Below are positions 23,850 through 38,250 of a stretch of 64,000 nucleotides of DNA, piece by piece. The translations under genes were made by a program, and so were the position numbers. Source of the stretch: Lepus europaeus (Eukaryota; Chordata; Mammalia; Lagomorpha; Leporidae); the NCBI RefSeq assembly GCF_033115175.1, contig NC_084827.1, forward strand, positions 152,141,701 to 152,205,700, written 5' to 3'. Below the pieces are notes generated by a model that made no database searches, had not been told where the DNA came from, and saw only the letters and a list, made by a program, of their open reading frames with translations. Every line of letters starts with the position of its first letter. Position 1 is the first letter of the stretch.

Positions 23850-24152
23850 GAAAAACAGAGACAGAGAGACAGAGATAGGGACAGATAGACCATCAGATAT
23901 TTGCTTACTCCGCAAACACCATCAATGGCTTGAACTGGGCCTGGCCAAAGCCAAGAACTAGGACTTTGACCCAGGTTTACCTCTGTGGGAAGCAGGAACC
24001 CAATCACTTGAGCCATCACTACTATATCCCATGGTGTGTATTAGAGGGAAACTATTACTGGGAGAAGAGCAGCAACTGGGAGAAGAATCCAGCAACTCAG
24101 ATGTGGAATGTAGGCATCCCAACTAGAAGCTCAGATGCTAGGCCAAAGCACA
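23850..24152 (-). mobile_element. C-repeat SINE, older
   Basis: Second diverged antisense copy lying next to the previous one: TTGAACTGGGCCTGGCCAAA, GGAAGCAGGAACCCAATCAC. Confidence 0.65.
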
Positions 24153-24584
24153 CTCCTATATTGCATTTTGAAAACAAGTTTCAGAGCAGTATATATAGCA
24201 TGATTCCATTTTTGTAAAAAGAACTGTGTTTCATGAAATAACTATGGAAATGAGGGGGGAATTCCAGAAGGGTGTCCTCCAAATCTCAACAGGGATTAGC
24301 AAAACAAGGTGTCAGAAGGACCCCTCTATTTACTTTATAGAATGTATTAAAGTGGTCAGACCAATGGCAGCTTATAATTTGGAGGGAAATTTTCAAGTTA
24401 AACCACATTAGTTCTCTATCTCCAAATGCTTGCTCACCTTTATTTTCTGTTTTTCAAATTTGCAGGGCTTAACTTGTGAACATACAGGCTGTAGTTTAAT
24501 CAAGGAGCCCTAGAAATTACAGCTTTCTTCAATGTGCCTTTTTTTGTTGTTTTCGCTTTTTTTTTTTTTTTGAGGCTGATAATT

Positions 24585-24735
24585 GCTTTATTTTTTTCAA
24601 CTTTTATTTAATAAATACAAATTTCCAAAGTACAACTTTTGGATTATAGCAGCTTTTTTCCCCATAACTTCCCTCCCACCCACAACCATCCCAGCTCCCA
24701 CTCCCTCTCCCATCCCATTCTTCATCAAGATAAAT
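24585..24735 (-). mobile_element. LINE-1 3' end, antisense
   Basis: TTCAACTTTTATTTAATAAA, CAAATTTCCAAAGTACAAC and a C-rich TCCCTCCCACCCACAACC run are the reverse complement of a lagomorph LINE-1 3' end, preceded by a T-run that is its poly-A tail. Confidence 0.75.
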
Positions 24736-25341
24736 TTGAGCCTTATTTTTTTGTAGTTAAAGGGCTTTTTATGTTTACGGTAATTTAGATCATGTAAACC
24801 ACTTAAACCACTGATGTGTCTCCCTTATGAATTTATTTGCATTCTCTGGACCCCATGTACAGTTCTGCACTTTCTATACTTCACACAGCATTTGGGCCAG
24901 GCACCGAACTGACTAAAAGTTTACCTTGTTTCAAAGGCATGGCAGCTTGGTATTAGTTATGTTAACACTGCATTTGAAAGTCAATAAAACTCCAGTTCCT
25001 TACAGAGTCTAATGAGGCTTCTTGCCAAGCTGGACTTGCCCTCACAACTCACTTGACTTTGTCTTTTGTAGTTTCCAACCACTTTCCAGGCCGGGAAACT
25101 TTTGGAATACTGTTCCTCAAAGCCTTCTACGGAATGCCTACGTTCCCCCAGTCGCCATCTACGTGTCTCTAGTTTGCCTTGTCTTTTCTTTCTCATCCGG
25201 GTTGAATCCTCTCTCCTCCCTGACTTCTGAGCCTTGCTCATACTCACCAGGCCTTCAGGCTCTTAAATCCACTCCATCCATTCCCTTATGCCCTTCACAA
25301 ACTTTAGCAGCAAGTATTTATATGTGAATTAATTTGCACAC

Positions 25342-26278
25342 TGCTGCGCCCACAGCTGTTGTAACACCTGTGTAGCAAACTTTTGTTACGTCAGGGGTTC
25401 ACGCTGCAGGGACGAGGCGAGAACCCTGTGGGGTGTGGCCTCGGTGGCTTCTGTGTAGCCCAGGGTTGTAAAGACTTTCGGCTACGTAACAAGAAGTGGA
25501 AGACCTAATTACTGCTGGTTAATAAAGCAATGTGCCTCAACATTAATAGTGATTTTGTATTTAGTAGTTATGCCACGTAGTGCGTTAGGACAAGTGCACC
25601 ATGATTAGAAACAAAGGAGTCAAGTAGTGCCAATAAACATTTCACAAAAATCAACAAAAAGCACTTTAGACTTTGGCCCACCAGTCATTAGGGCAATTTA
25701 CGAGGAGGCATTAAACACTGACAAAAAACAACACACCCTAGACAAGATAAAACAAAGGGAGCTGAGGTGTGATTTAGGTTCTGGGTTATCAAGTTTAGGC
25801 AACATGGGGATGAGAAAGCTACATTCAATCTTACATAGGTGATATATGAAACTTGGGCTAACAAGCACCACCATCTGATAACTCCCCTGTCCCAGGTTCT
25901 CCTAATGAGAGGTTAACTAGTAACCTGACCTTTACCTTTTCTTAAAAGTAGGACTACAAATCATCACCACAATGTCTCCCTGTGTCTCTTGTAAAGTTAA
26001 TCATGTAACCCCATTAGCCTTAACAAGTTTTTGTAATCTTGAAATTTCTTTTGTCTTCAGCAATGTAAGCTTCCCTATATAAACTCTGGTTTTCCCGCCA
26101 ATAAACTGCAGACAGACAACTGCAGGCAGACAACTGCAGGCAGACGACTGCAGCAACAGCATACTCAAAAAGTGTGTGTGTCTGTCTGTCATTTCCCCTC
26201 GCCGATTTCTATTTCTCCTGTGCTTTCGGCCCTCGTTCCCCTCGGGTCTGGTGGCTACGCGAGAGCCGGTCCGCGGCA
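25342..26278 (+). mobile_element. solo LTR upstream of the CRYGC 3' end
   Basis: LTR-like sequence of about 937 bases on the plus strand. The ends are TGCTGCG and CGCGGCA, flanked by CACAC at 25337-25341 and 26279-26283. Near the right end are a TATA-like CCTATATAAAC (about 26072), AATAAA (about 26101), a short CAGGCAGACAACTG tandem and a C-rich U5-like stretch. The left boundary rests on the 5-base duplication and end symmetry and is less sure than the right. The family is not named; no internal region was seen. Confidence 0.6.
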
Positions 26279-26334
26279 CACACAATGCAAGAAAAACTCG
26301 AAGTCAGTAATTGCCAACAATACAGACTAAATAC

Positions 26335-26340
26335 TTTATT
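26335..26340 (-). terminator. CRYGC polyadenylation signal
   Basis: AATAAA on the minus strand, 38 bases past the TAA stop. Confidence 0.85.
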
Positions 26341-26377
26341 AGGTTCCAAAATGAGAAAGTGGTAGTGTTAACCTATT

Positions 26378-27873
<1,496 letters not shown>

Positions 27874-27929
27874 GGCTGGTTGACACCGATGCTGGAGTTC
27901 AGTGTGTGGGGCTGGCAGCGCGGCGGGTC

Positions 27930-27974
27930 TATATAGCAGGAGCGCTGCTGCGTTGGCAGGAACAACACAAAAGG
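27930..27974 (-). promoter_or_regulatory. CRYGC core promoter
   Basis: TATATA at 27930-27935 and the CCTTTTGTG box at 27966-27974 on the minus strand. The stretch between them matches the CRYGD and E/F-type promoters base for base; the differences lie outside it. Confidence 0.8.
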
Positions 27975-27984
27975 GGCCCGCGGG

Positions 27985-29110
27985 GGTGAGTAAGGGCATT
28001 TTATGGATCCCTTTTACATGCTGCATTCACTGGAAAGGATTGCAGATTTTGCCCTCATTCTCTGGTATATTCTCACGCTGGCCTCTATCTGCTGCTCTTT
28101 TATTTGGATTCTTCGTGTTTTTTAAATTTATCAGCACACCAGTCTGAACTTTTGACCCGAAATTCGTGTCTGCATGCATAGGAGTACGATTTAATTAAAA
28201 CCCACGAATTTTCCGGGGGAAAGCTCTGTCTTCCTGAAGGGTCCCCTGGTTCCAAGAGGCTGTTGGGGAGACAGACTGCTACACACCCTACTTTCTCTGG
28301 AAGACAGAGCTAGCTGTCTTAAATGTTTTTCTTTATACAATTTGCCAGTTCAATGCAGGACATAAGTCTAGATCCTGATCTAAGCTGGTTTTGACTTCGC
28401 TGATTCAGTTCACTAAAACACAGTCGTCAATCTCTCTATCCCCCATTGACAGGTGCACATCATGTATCGGGATGTCAGCCCCTGGGAGTCAACTTGTGCT
28501 AGGAACCGAGGGAAGGCTTCCTGTGGCCATGGGCCCAAGACTGTGAAGTGTGTTAATCTATTGGTTATTCCCCCTTTTCCAAGGATGGGGAGACCATGAA
28601 GCTTCATTCTGACACACACTGCCTGGGCAATGGAGGCCCATGGGGTGGCTGTAGAAGATGGCAAGTCCCACTACCTCTCAGAGCACGACCCATCTTGTGG
28701 GAGAAGGTTTGAAGAGTGAGAAAGACAGAAAGGAATAACCTCTGACATTCGGAAGCAGGCCTGGCACTCACAGCTGGGATGTATTATTCCTTTAGTGGAT
28801 GTAAACAATCTCCCACGATGAAATGAAATAAAACAAGGCCACTTTATTATGCTATCTAGGCACAGGCAAAAACAATGTCAGCAAAACACTCACAAAGTAC
28901 CAAATATTACCCCTCTCATCCAAAATGATTTTTGGCTATTTCTTTATCAATTATAGCTTAATCTTCATTCTAGTTTCTCTCTCTATGGGTAAGATTTAAT
29001 GAGATAAGCAATCATAAAATTAATAATCTTGCTTTGGGACAGCATCCATCTAGAATGAATCTCAGTTTTTAGATGCTTCCCCAAATTATCCAACCAGAGT
29101 AAAATCCTTT
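27985..29110. other. CRYGC upstream region
   Basis: No coding signal and no recognised repeat. It could hold distal lens control elements, but none is recognisable by eye. Confidence 0.45.
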
Positions 29111-29117
29111 TTTTAAA

Positions 29118-29424
29118 TTCTTTTTAAAAATGTATTTATTTTCTTTATTTGAGAGAGTGATTGAGAAGCTCCCTATTTGATGTTCCACCCTCCAAATACC
29201 CAAGATAACTGGTGCTGGACCACTACAAAACTGGGAGCTGGAATCTAGGCCTCCCATGTGGATGGCAAGAACCTAGCTGCTGTGGCCATCATCTGCTGCC
29301 TCTCGGGGGGTGCATTAGCCAGAAACTAGAATTGGGAGTGGAGCCAGGACTTGAACCCAAGTGCTCCTCTGTGGGATGTGGACATCTCAAGTGGCATCTT
29401 AACTGCTATACCAAATGCCAGCCC
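29118..29424 (-). mobile_element. C-repeat SINE, older
   Basis: Antisense: TTTGATGTTCCACCCTCCAA, GGTGCATTAGCCAGAAACTA. Confidence 0.72.
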
Positions 29425-29574
29425 TAATAGTTCTTTTTAACTCATACTGAGACATTCCATGCTTTCCCATGGTGTGTGTTTTCCCTTGCTGCAATGAGTA
29501 AGAAACTCAATTTATTTAAAGACAATTGAGTTTCTGTTGGTTTTCAGCTAAGGACATCAGTATGATATGATATG

Positions 29575-29640
29575 GTGTGTGTATAATGTGCTTGGCACAT
29601 ACTTGGCACAAATGAACACTGAATAAATGTTAGATAGTAG
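29575..29640 (+). mobile_element. L2 3' end fragment
   Basis: TGCTTGGCACATACTTGGCA and CACTGAATAAATGTTAGATA match the L2/MIR 3' tail. Confidence 0.5.
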
Positions 29641-29794
29641 TAAAGAGTGACATTATTAATGATGACTTCAGCATGTCTGTCACTCTCAGATATTCGATCC
29701 TCTCAAAAATTCCTGAAAAATTTCTCCTCTACAAGATGATTTTGTGGATTAAAAAAATGCTAGGCTTGGAAAGGATTTTAGAAATCATCTGATG

Positions 29795-29945
29795 ACTTTC
29801 AAACTCTAGTGTACATAAGAATCACTTTGATAAAATGCAAATTACCTGTCCCTACCCTCTCCCAAGATTCTACATTAGATCTGAAGATCCTTCAAAGCTA
29901 AATTTTGGTGAATGCCAGATAGTTCTTGGACCAAACTTGGGAAAA
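29795..29945 (+). mobile_element. MER5A-like hAT DNA transposon
   Basis: CAAACTCTAGTGTACATAAG and AATCACTTTGATAAAATGCA, ending GACCAAACTTGGG, fit MER5A. Confidence 0.55.
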
Positions 29946-29979
29946 ATACCGCTGTGGTTTATTCCTTCATTAAGACTTT

Positions 29980-30298
29980 TTGTTTGTTTGTTTTTAGTTT
30001 ATTAATTTGAGAGGGAGGGAGGGAGAAAGGAAGAAAGGAGAGTGAGCACTCCCATCTGTTAGTTCTCTTCCCAATGTGTCCAGCAGCCAGGGTTGGGCCA
30101 GGCTGAAGCCAGGAGCTGGGAGCTCAGTCCAGGTCTCCCTTGTGGGTGACAGAAACCCAATAACTTGCTCCACTGCCACTGCTTCTCAGGGCCTGCATTA
30201 GTAGGAAGCCGGAGTCAGGAGCCAGAACTGGGGATTGCAACCCGGTACTCTGATTTGTGATGCATGGAATCTTAACCATTAGGCCCAAATGCTCACTC
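29980..30298 (-). mobile_element. C-repeat SINE, older
   Basis: Antisense: GTTGGGCCAGGCTGAAGCCA, GCAACCCGGTACTCTGATTT. Confidence 0.75.
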
Positions 30299-30599
30299 TT
30301 AGTCCTTCATTTTTGTTAAGAAAAACAGGTATTTTAGCCATCTCCAGGTAAGGCTTTATTGGCAATTGTACTGACATCCTCTTTAAACTGGTAGGCAAAT
30401 GTTCCATCTGCTCTACAGTATGCTTCCTTATTCTATAAAGGTTCATAAGCACACAATGAGAGATTCAAAACAGAGATATCAGCACTTAAATGACAGAGCT
30501 GGGTAAGACAAGAAAAGAGATAAAAGGTCAGGAAATGCATACTGTGGAACTTTAGTCTTGTCTCAGATTGGCATATTCTTGACTTTCTCCTACCTTCTC

Positions 30600-31310
30600 G
30601 CAAATGGTTTTGCTTCTCCTTTTGGCTCCTTGTTCCCAGCTGTCCAAGCAGCTGCCTTAAATAGGCTCTTGTATCTCAACTGGACTTTCAACAGCCTCCC
30701 AAATCTGGCCAGTCTTGCCTTCTTCCTGCCTGCACTGTGCAGACTGCCAGGGTCATGAGCATTGAAACACATCAAATATGCCAAGTCATGCTGCTCATCT
30801 GCTCGGAACACTCCACAGACTCTCACTGTCTTTGGGGCAGAGTACTGATTCCTTAGCATGCAACTCCAGACCTGAGCTGTCTGTCTCCAGACTTTCAGTT
30901 CTGCCATGAGGAACCACTTCCCATTTCCCAAGTGAACCACGTTACTTTCACGTTGCTCTCATTTCCAACATATTGGTCTTTCTCACTGAGATATCAGTTC
31001 TCTGTTTTTCACTTTTCAAGGCTGAGCTCAAGCATCAGTTTCTCTGCAAAGGTTTTCTGGAACCCTTTCCAGTCTTCTGAGCTGAATTTTGCACGGCCTC
31101 ATTAGCATCATGTTCACACCTCTGTAATAGTACCTGTCACTTATCTAATTATCTTTTCTCACATCAGTCCCTCAAAATGGATGGAGTACAAAATGGATGA
31201 GAGCAAGTACTAGCCCATCTGTATTTTTATATGCCTACCAATTGGCAAAATGGGCTGTCACATAAAGGGTGCTGGTAAATACCTGGGGAGTGAATGAATG
31301 ACTGTTATCC
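30600..31310 (+). mobile_element. L2 LINE relic
   Basis: CAACTGGACTTTCAACAGCC, ACTGATTCCTTAGCATGCAA, TGAGCTCAAGCATCAGTTTC and GGGGAGTGAATGAATG follow L2 from the end of its ORF to its 3' end. It is ancient and diverged. Confidence 0.6.
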
Positions 31311-34260
31311 TCCAGTTTGAAATTCATTGTTGTGATAGCCCCATTCAAATGCTCAGCCCACATAAGCATACATGCACACTTCAAAATTCAGCATTTGCAA
31401 CTTTCAGTGTGTAGGATGACACAAGCACCCTGAACTTGATCTATTTAATGGCCCTGTATAACAGTGGAGATGAGTAAGCAAAAGGGATAAAGCAGAGATT
31501 TTGTGTTGGCCTCTAAACTTTCCACTCTTTCATAATTTAATTTTTATGTCTGCTGAGATGACAAATGAATGTGTATATCATATTCATGCTTGGCTCAATG
31601 AACAGACATCATTTGGGTGCTGACCATGTAGACTAAAATGTCCTAAACAAGGATACTGTGTAGGACTAGGAACCATCATCTGATCCGCTTTCTCAACATA
31701 TCTTTAGTGACCATGCAACCAATGACCAGTAGGCAGGGAGTAATCATTGACTCATCTTTTCTTGACTTGTGGCATTGTTTTGGAAAGAAGGTTGACATGT
31801 ATTTCTTCTTGTTTAAGCAACAGGTACTTGTGATTGTCGCTTTTGCTTAACAAACTCACAAAGAAGAAAATTTGAATTCCTAAGGATTGGAGGGGGAGAG
31901 AATAAGATATATACTAACGTCAGGACCTAACCCCATGGAAGCAGAGCAGCAAAACTGAGGAAAGCTGGTAAGATGTAGGGAAGTTTTTTTGGGGGGTGCA
32001 TAACTCAATGGAGTAGTTGCTACTTCAGTTCTTTGCTTGGTGGGCCTTTTATGAGATTATATAGACCAGAAGATAGCATCAGTTCAAGGGGAGAAAAGAA
32101 AGGAAAAGGAACAAAAATATTTAAATCTGGGCTTAGTATTACAAACTAGGATGTGTAGGAAATACTGGTGTTTATAAGGTATCTAGAGTGCAGATAACAC
32201 TGGATTATCCCAAATTGTTGGTACATTTCAATGGCAAATATCATAGGATATGCCTCCTCCCACACCACTCTTTGAGGTCCCAGTAACTACTTTATCAAGT
32301 AACTTTTATTACTTGTATAATTATACATGAACATTTTAGTAAACTCTGTTCACTGCAAAAAAGTAAGCAAGTTGAAACAACAAATTATATGTTTGCTCTG
32401 TTTATAAGACACTTGGGTGTTGCATTCGAGCTCCTAAAGGACATGGGATGGAAGGAGACAATAACAAATGAACAGGGGCCACGTTGTGATGCAGGCATCC
32501 CATACTGGAGTGCCAGTTAGATCTGGCTCCTTTGCTTCTGATCCAGCTTCTTGCTAACACACCTGGGAAGGCAGCAGATGATGGTGAAGTATTTGGGCCT
32601 GTGCCACCAAGTGGGAGACCTGGATGTAATTCCTAGCATCAGCCTGGATCAGTCACAGTTCAGGGAGTATGAACTAAGGGATGGAAGATCTCTCTCTGCC
32701 TTTCACATAAATAATAAACAATTTTAAAAGAAGAATAGCCCCCACAGGTAAGTACTGAGAGGAGAGGAGCAAAGAATAGACAAAAGGCAGGCCCTCAGTA
32801 GCAGGGTGTAGCTGGTAGACCATCTAACGCAGGGACTTCTACTATTAAATTTGATACTATTGTACTATTATAGTATAAACTTGCATCTATCCCCCCAGCA
32901 CCAGTATAATCAATCAAGCTACACACCTCAACATAATGGATGGTTCAGGAGGAAAGAAAAGGGACTCTGTCTCCTGTCTGGGTCAGTGTAGTGCACAGCA
33001 GGGGCAAAATATGTGGAGGATGAGATGGCCAGCTAGTGATGGGGCAGGAGTTCAGAGGGAACTGGGACAAGGCTAAGCCACTCACTCCTTTAGAATCATG
33101 AGACATATGTGCTGAAGGAAGTGGGTAAAGCAGCTCCTACTCTGTGTGAGGTAGAATGAGCCAATTCAGTGGTAGCTCAGTGGGATTCTGCCCGTGAATT
33201 ATGATAACTTTACAAGAAACAGTCCCAAGAACCTTATTTAATTATGCTTTTGAGGATGTTTACTCAGTACCCTCTTACAAGGTCCCACAAGAAAACTCTC
33301 CTTTAGGTTTTGTGCTGGGGATGGTTAAACTTGTCCTGATAAATAATTGATCTGTCTTCTAGACGCTGAGTCATAGAACTGATCTTGCTTCCTTCTTTGG
33401 CTGGGCTTCTGGAGTCAAATCTGATTCTATCTATCACCAACCCAGCACCTTGCAGTGCACAACTATGGGATTTGCACTTTGCTCTTGGCTCTCTCATCTC
33501 TCCTACTCTTGATTTTCCTCTGATCACCTATCTTTGATTTGTCATATTATATATTTTATTAGCACATTGCATCCATTTTAATAAAGTAAGGGAAATAATA
33601 CAGTCATACAGAATTCTCCAGAAAATTTCAATCCCTTATTTTCCAGTTGATCTTACTTTCTGCATATAACCATAACACTTTACATCCTATTAAAATGATA
33701 TGAAGTTGAGTTTTCCCAACTGCATGAGGTTTTGTAAATGTCCTGAAATTCTTCTACAAAGTACATACAGCAGAGACAGTGAATTACACTTGGACTGTAA
33801 GCCTCATAGTGGCATGAATTATTGGAAATGGAACTGGGAGAAAAGGGATGTTGGCAGTTAGGAAAAGGTGTGCAAAGCGTAAGAGCATACCAGTTTGTTC
33901 ATGGAGCTAAACCAAGAGTCTACGTGCCGAGAACCGCTTTCCTCATCAGCTAAGACTTAGATGCTATAGGAAAAGAAAGGAACTAACCTGGAGGGGTAAT
34001 TTGGGGTATTTCAGTAAGTGCTAATCAATCATTGCACCTGCAAATATATCCTGTGAGAATAACCACAAATGGCTTCAGTTTAGCTGAACGTTCCTTTGAG
34101 CCTATGTGTTTTAGTTATTAGAAGAATACCGGAAGTAATATCTGTTACATAATATATGAGAATTTGAACACAGGTTATTATGTTTGGCCAAGTGCCAGGA
34201 TTGCTTAGGAAACCTTAATAGAGTGAAAGAAAGACAGGCCTCTATTATTGCCAGAAACAC
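31311..34260. other. CRYGB downstream intergenic DNA
   Basis: Apart from one C-repeat (32474-32730) nothing is recognised; AT-rich and unique-looking. Confidence 0.45.
32474..32730 (+). mobile_element. C-repeat SINE, older
   Basis: CAGGGGCCACGTTGTGATGC to CTTTCACATAAATAATA; the tRNA-like head is shortened. Confidence 0.75.
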
Positions 34261-34272
34261 AAGCTATGTATT

Positions 34273-34278
34273 TTTATT
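34273..34278 (-). terminator. CRYGB polyadenylation signal
   Basis: AATAAA on the minus strand, 37 bases past the TGA stop. Confidence 0.85.
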
Positions 34279-34314
34279 AGATTCTACAGGAGAAAAGTGG
34301 GGAAAGTAACTGCT

Positions 34315-35977
34315 TCAGTAAAGATCCATGACTCGTCTGAAAGAACCAACTTTGGCATTCGTGGCCCCCCAGTCGAGGTATCTCCTATACTCCCCTGGCC
34401 TCAGCAGGTACTGCCTGCCCCGGTAGCTGGGCAGCTCATAGAGCACCCAGCAGCCCTCCAGCACGTTGAGGGAGTGGATTTCATTGAGGTGGAAGCGGTC
34501 CTGAAGAGACAGACAGTCGTCTGTGATCTCTGACATTTGTCCCCTGAAGTCATCTCTCTCGTAGATTCTTATTCTGAAAGTGCCAGAGTGCTGGGTGGAA
34601 GACAGAAAACAAATCGTCAATAAAGAGAGAAGGCTACAGTCCCTGCACCTCCCTGGCCACACATACCCCGAAGTTCTCTGAGTCTGAGTTTGCTTTGAGA
34701 ATAGCCATGTTGCAGAGTGTAGGAGCCTTCCCACCCCCAGTAGCCCACCACTGATGAGTGAGTGAAATGATTCACGGGCAAAGCTGGGGCATAGCTCCCC
34801 AGCTCCTCAATGTCTGCTCCCCAGTCTCCGGTTCTTGGGAATTCAGATTTGCTTAAGGTAAAATTTATCACATCAATTCAGTGCTTGCTATTTGAAAACT
34901 AGCTGACTCTCACGCTGCCTTTCTGGCCTTCTACTCTCAGTTTATTCATTGCCCTGAGCAGCAAGACTCACTCTCATTGCACTCTATTTAACCCTATGTC
35001 CTGCGCTTCCTGCACGCCACTCGCCCGAGAAGTCTGCAGTCCCTCTCCAGAAAACACTGAATCTCAAACTCTAGTTTTGGATTTGACCTTACTCTAACTT
35101 ATCTCTCTGAGGCAGCGGCTAGATTAGAAGAGGAACTAGAAGCTAGAGGCCTATCTTCTCTGGGAAGAATAATCCAGTAAAAAAGTAAGGCCAGGCAGCT
35201 GAAGTTTTTTTAATGAATTGAGCAGCCCCAGAGTATTTGTCAATTTTCATGTATTGGATTTCTGACTTGATATGGCACTGAATGAATACTTAAAGAAGTT
35301 ATATCTGAAAGAGATGGTATATTCAGTCTCTCCCATGTCTTGCTTTTTCTTAGTCTTTGCTCTTTTAATTTTCCTTACATAAAAATTAAAGGCCAGGGAC
35401 ATGGAATCGAAAAACAAAACAAACAAACAAACAAAAAAAACCAAAAACCAATCCCTCTGTAGAGGGAAAAACGGGCTGTAAATCTGAGATAACTTTAGAT
35501 TGAACTACAGCATCGAGTCACTTCCTCTTTCTGCTCTCTGGTGGGACTATTTGGTTTAAGATGAAGTTTTCAAACGCGTTTCATTTCCAAAGAGACAGCG
35601 ACAATGACAGAGCCACACTTACTTGGGGGATGAGGCGGCAGGAGCGGATGGAGTCGCTGAGGCCCATCCACTGCTGGTAGTCGGGGTACTCGCCCCGCCG
35701 CAGGAAGTACTGGTGGCCCTGGTAGTTGGGGCGCTCATAGAGCATCCAGCAGCCGCTGTCCACGCGGATGGAGTTGCAGCGGCTGAAGTAGGGCTGCAGG
35801 TTGGGGCAGTCGCTGCTGCACTCATAGCAGCGGCCCTGGAAGCCCCGGTCCTCGTAGAAGGTGATCTGCAAAGGAACACACGGGAGCGTGGGGGTGATTT
35901 GTGACCCCCGCCCCCACTGAGGATGCGGCCTCAGGACCGAGGTTGAACCCCAAGTGCCCAGGACTTACCTTTCCCAT
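34315..35977 (-). CDS. CRYGB: gamma-crystallin B
   Basis: Lens structural gamma-crystallin of 175 residues, one more than its sisters, as in human CRYGB. Exon 1 is 35969-35977 (ATG GGA AAG, the only copy here with a GGA glycine codon), exon 2 is 35623-35865 and exon 3 is 34315-34590 with a TGA stop. Introns are 103 and 1032 bases with GT-AG ends and consensus GTAAGT donors. Exon 3 begins [14 protein letters not shown], where the extra residue lies, and has [29 protein letters not shown] and MDLY, matching CRYGB. Exon 2 is almost identical to that of CRYGC. The promoter is the most divergent of the five: the CCAACGCAGCAG block is changed while the TATA and CCTTTTGTG boxes are kept. Confidence 0.94.
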
Positions 35978-36037
35978 GGTGAAGAGAGGAAGCAGGGGAT
36001 GGTCTCTCGGTGCTGTGTGGGACCGGGGGAAGCGCTG

Positions 36038-36086
36038 TATATATAGCAGCCCTGACTGCTGCCTCCACAGGAAATCACACAAAAGG
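36038..36086 (-). promoter_or_regulatory. CRYGB core promoter
   Basis: TATATATA at 36038-36045 and the CCTTTTGTG box at 36078-36086 on the minus strand. The sequence between them (CTCCACAGGAAATCA on the plus strand) does not match the other four genes, so CRYGB escaped the promoter homogenisation seen in the others. Confidence 0.78.
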
Positions 36087-36584
36087 GCCCATTTCGGTGA
36101 GTAAGGGGATTTGCAAACTCCCCGCTCTCCCTCCCCCTGCTCACTGGGGTTGGCTGAATGGTTTCCTCTCATTCTTTCTGGTAGGTTCGGATTGCTCTGA
36201 TTCACTAAAGCTGTTGTGGCCACCAAAATAAAAGACTCTCTACTCTTTGGGTTGAGCAAAAGGATGAGCGAAATTCTATCCCCGTGCTTTTATTCTATAG
36301 CTTACTCTGCTTAATTAACTTTTCAAAGGTATTAAACTTCACAGTGTATTCTGCTCTGCCACTGGTTTTGTTTGTTTGTTCGTTTTACCTTTTCTTTTTT
36401 TTTTAAAGCCAGAATTTAAATAATTCGGAGTATTAAGGAAGAGGGAATCAAGTGAAATAACCTGTGACAGCGTGCTGTGAAAAGAATACAACTTAGTTCA
36501 AATTCAGATCTTGTAACCGTATTTGTGGTTATTCGGGGCTTATTGACTACATTTGATAGTTGCTTGGGGATTCTCCATTTTCCT

Positions 36585-36645
36585 GAGCCCAGGGTGTTGG
36601 CACACAGTAGGTCTTCAGTACTTGGTTGTGTCCTGAATGAAAGCA
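36585..36645 (+). mobile_element. L2 3' end fragment
   Basis: TTGGCACACAGTAGGTCTTC followed by a CTGAATGA motif fits the L2 3' end. Confidence 0.45.
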
Positions 36646-38250
36646 GATGGTTGTGACTTTGCTCCCTTTGCCACACTCCCCAGGACCTAGGTCCTTCTTC
36701 CTGCTGGTGGCTGCCTGGAATCCTGCTTTTTGATATCCTTGCCATTCTTCAAAGGTCCCAGGACAGTTCTTTATTCTTCACAATTAAAACACTTGCTCCC
36801 TTGGTAAGAGTGATTGGAGTAGTGTAAGGAGTCATGCAGAAACCCGAAAACATCACCCTGTCCTCTGCCTCCGTCTTGAGATGCTGGTGGGTGGGGCATC
36901 TCAGTGGGGTTCTTATCACAGTGGGGTACAGGGACTCTGGAATCCCGAGGCCATTTCAAACTGTTCTTGGGTCAACACAGTTTCCCTAATAACGCTAAGG
37001 TGCTATTTGCCCTTTTCACCTATATTCTTTCACAACTATGCTGTGGCTTTTTTTTTTTTTTTTTTTTTAGAGACTACTTTATATTGGAGATTTGCAAAAA
37101 TGTAAAACAACATGCCTCTTCATTGTTTTTATTTTGGAAAATAATAGCTGTGATTCACAAAAATATGTTAGCATGTAATAAGTTTACTGACAAAGATCTT
37201 TCAGAGCAGGGAAGGCAAACCCATGCCCAGAACATATGGATTCCCATGAGGACGAATCATTGTCCCTTCCTAAGTAGGAGGAATCCAGGTACCTAACCTG
37301 CCACCAAGAGTTGATTGGTCTCCTACAGAGGTGGGAGCATATTGGGACTCACAGTTGGTCTCTCTTGCTGGCAGATTGGCCATTCTACACCAGTAGTAGC
37401 AGGAGTAGCTTTGGTGAGCGGGAATTCACGCAAATCTTCATCTCAGCTACCATCAACACTCTGCTGATGAGCCCATTGTGCCGGCACTCAGGTGGCTGAT
37501 GGCAGAAGCTGGCTGGTATCAGATGACTGAACCAGTCTGTGTACTTGATTGTTTAGTGTCCTTTCCATGATGGATGTCCTACGATAGGCATCGATAAGGA
37601 AGACAACCATTTTACACTGTGTGCCCACCTCCCCATACACTTGCCCCTACCTCAGAGTTTCTTGCCCCTAATTTTCCAGTCTTTCCGCTTCCAAGTCCTA
37701 AACTAACTAGTCAAGGCCCTCATCGTGGCCTAATGATTCTGTATCTGTTCTGATCTCAGGCTAGTTTTCTTTCTACACAAAATGATGACCAAGTGCACTG
37801 CTGGAAGGCTGCTTATTGGAAGGATTTCTCTCACCACTATATTTAGGGCCACCCTGAGTGAGCTGCTGTGCAGCAGTATTCCATCTTTGGCTGTCACTCA
37901 CATACCAAATCGACCCACTAGTAAATAAGCTTAGCTTTTTTTCTCCTGTCAGTTGGCCGTAAGGGACCCTTGTACAGTTATAAGTGCGAGTTGAGAGGGA
38001 AGTCGTGGAATGGTGGTCGTCTCAAGTCAACCTCATTTTTGAACTAGAGTTGTGACTGAGGCACAGGGACTGGACTTTTTTGCTCTTGCGTTGCTCAGTA
38101 ATTTGCTGTGGGCTTCCATTGTGGATAGCTAACCTGGGCAAGGCAGATCCCTTCAGCTGCAGAAAATTCCTAGAGACAAACTGAGCTTTAAGTTGCCAGC
38201 AGCTAGAGGAAGGAGTGCCTCAGGAGTGAGTGGGAGCCATGTGTGTGCTC

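Noticed and set aside
30590-30940. 116-codon minus-strand frame
   Set aside because: It lies across an L2 relic in antisense and has no splice or homology support.
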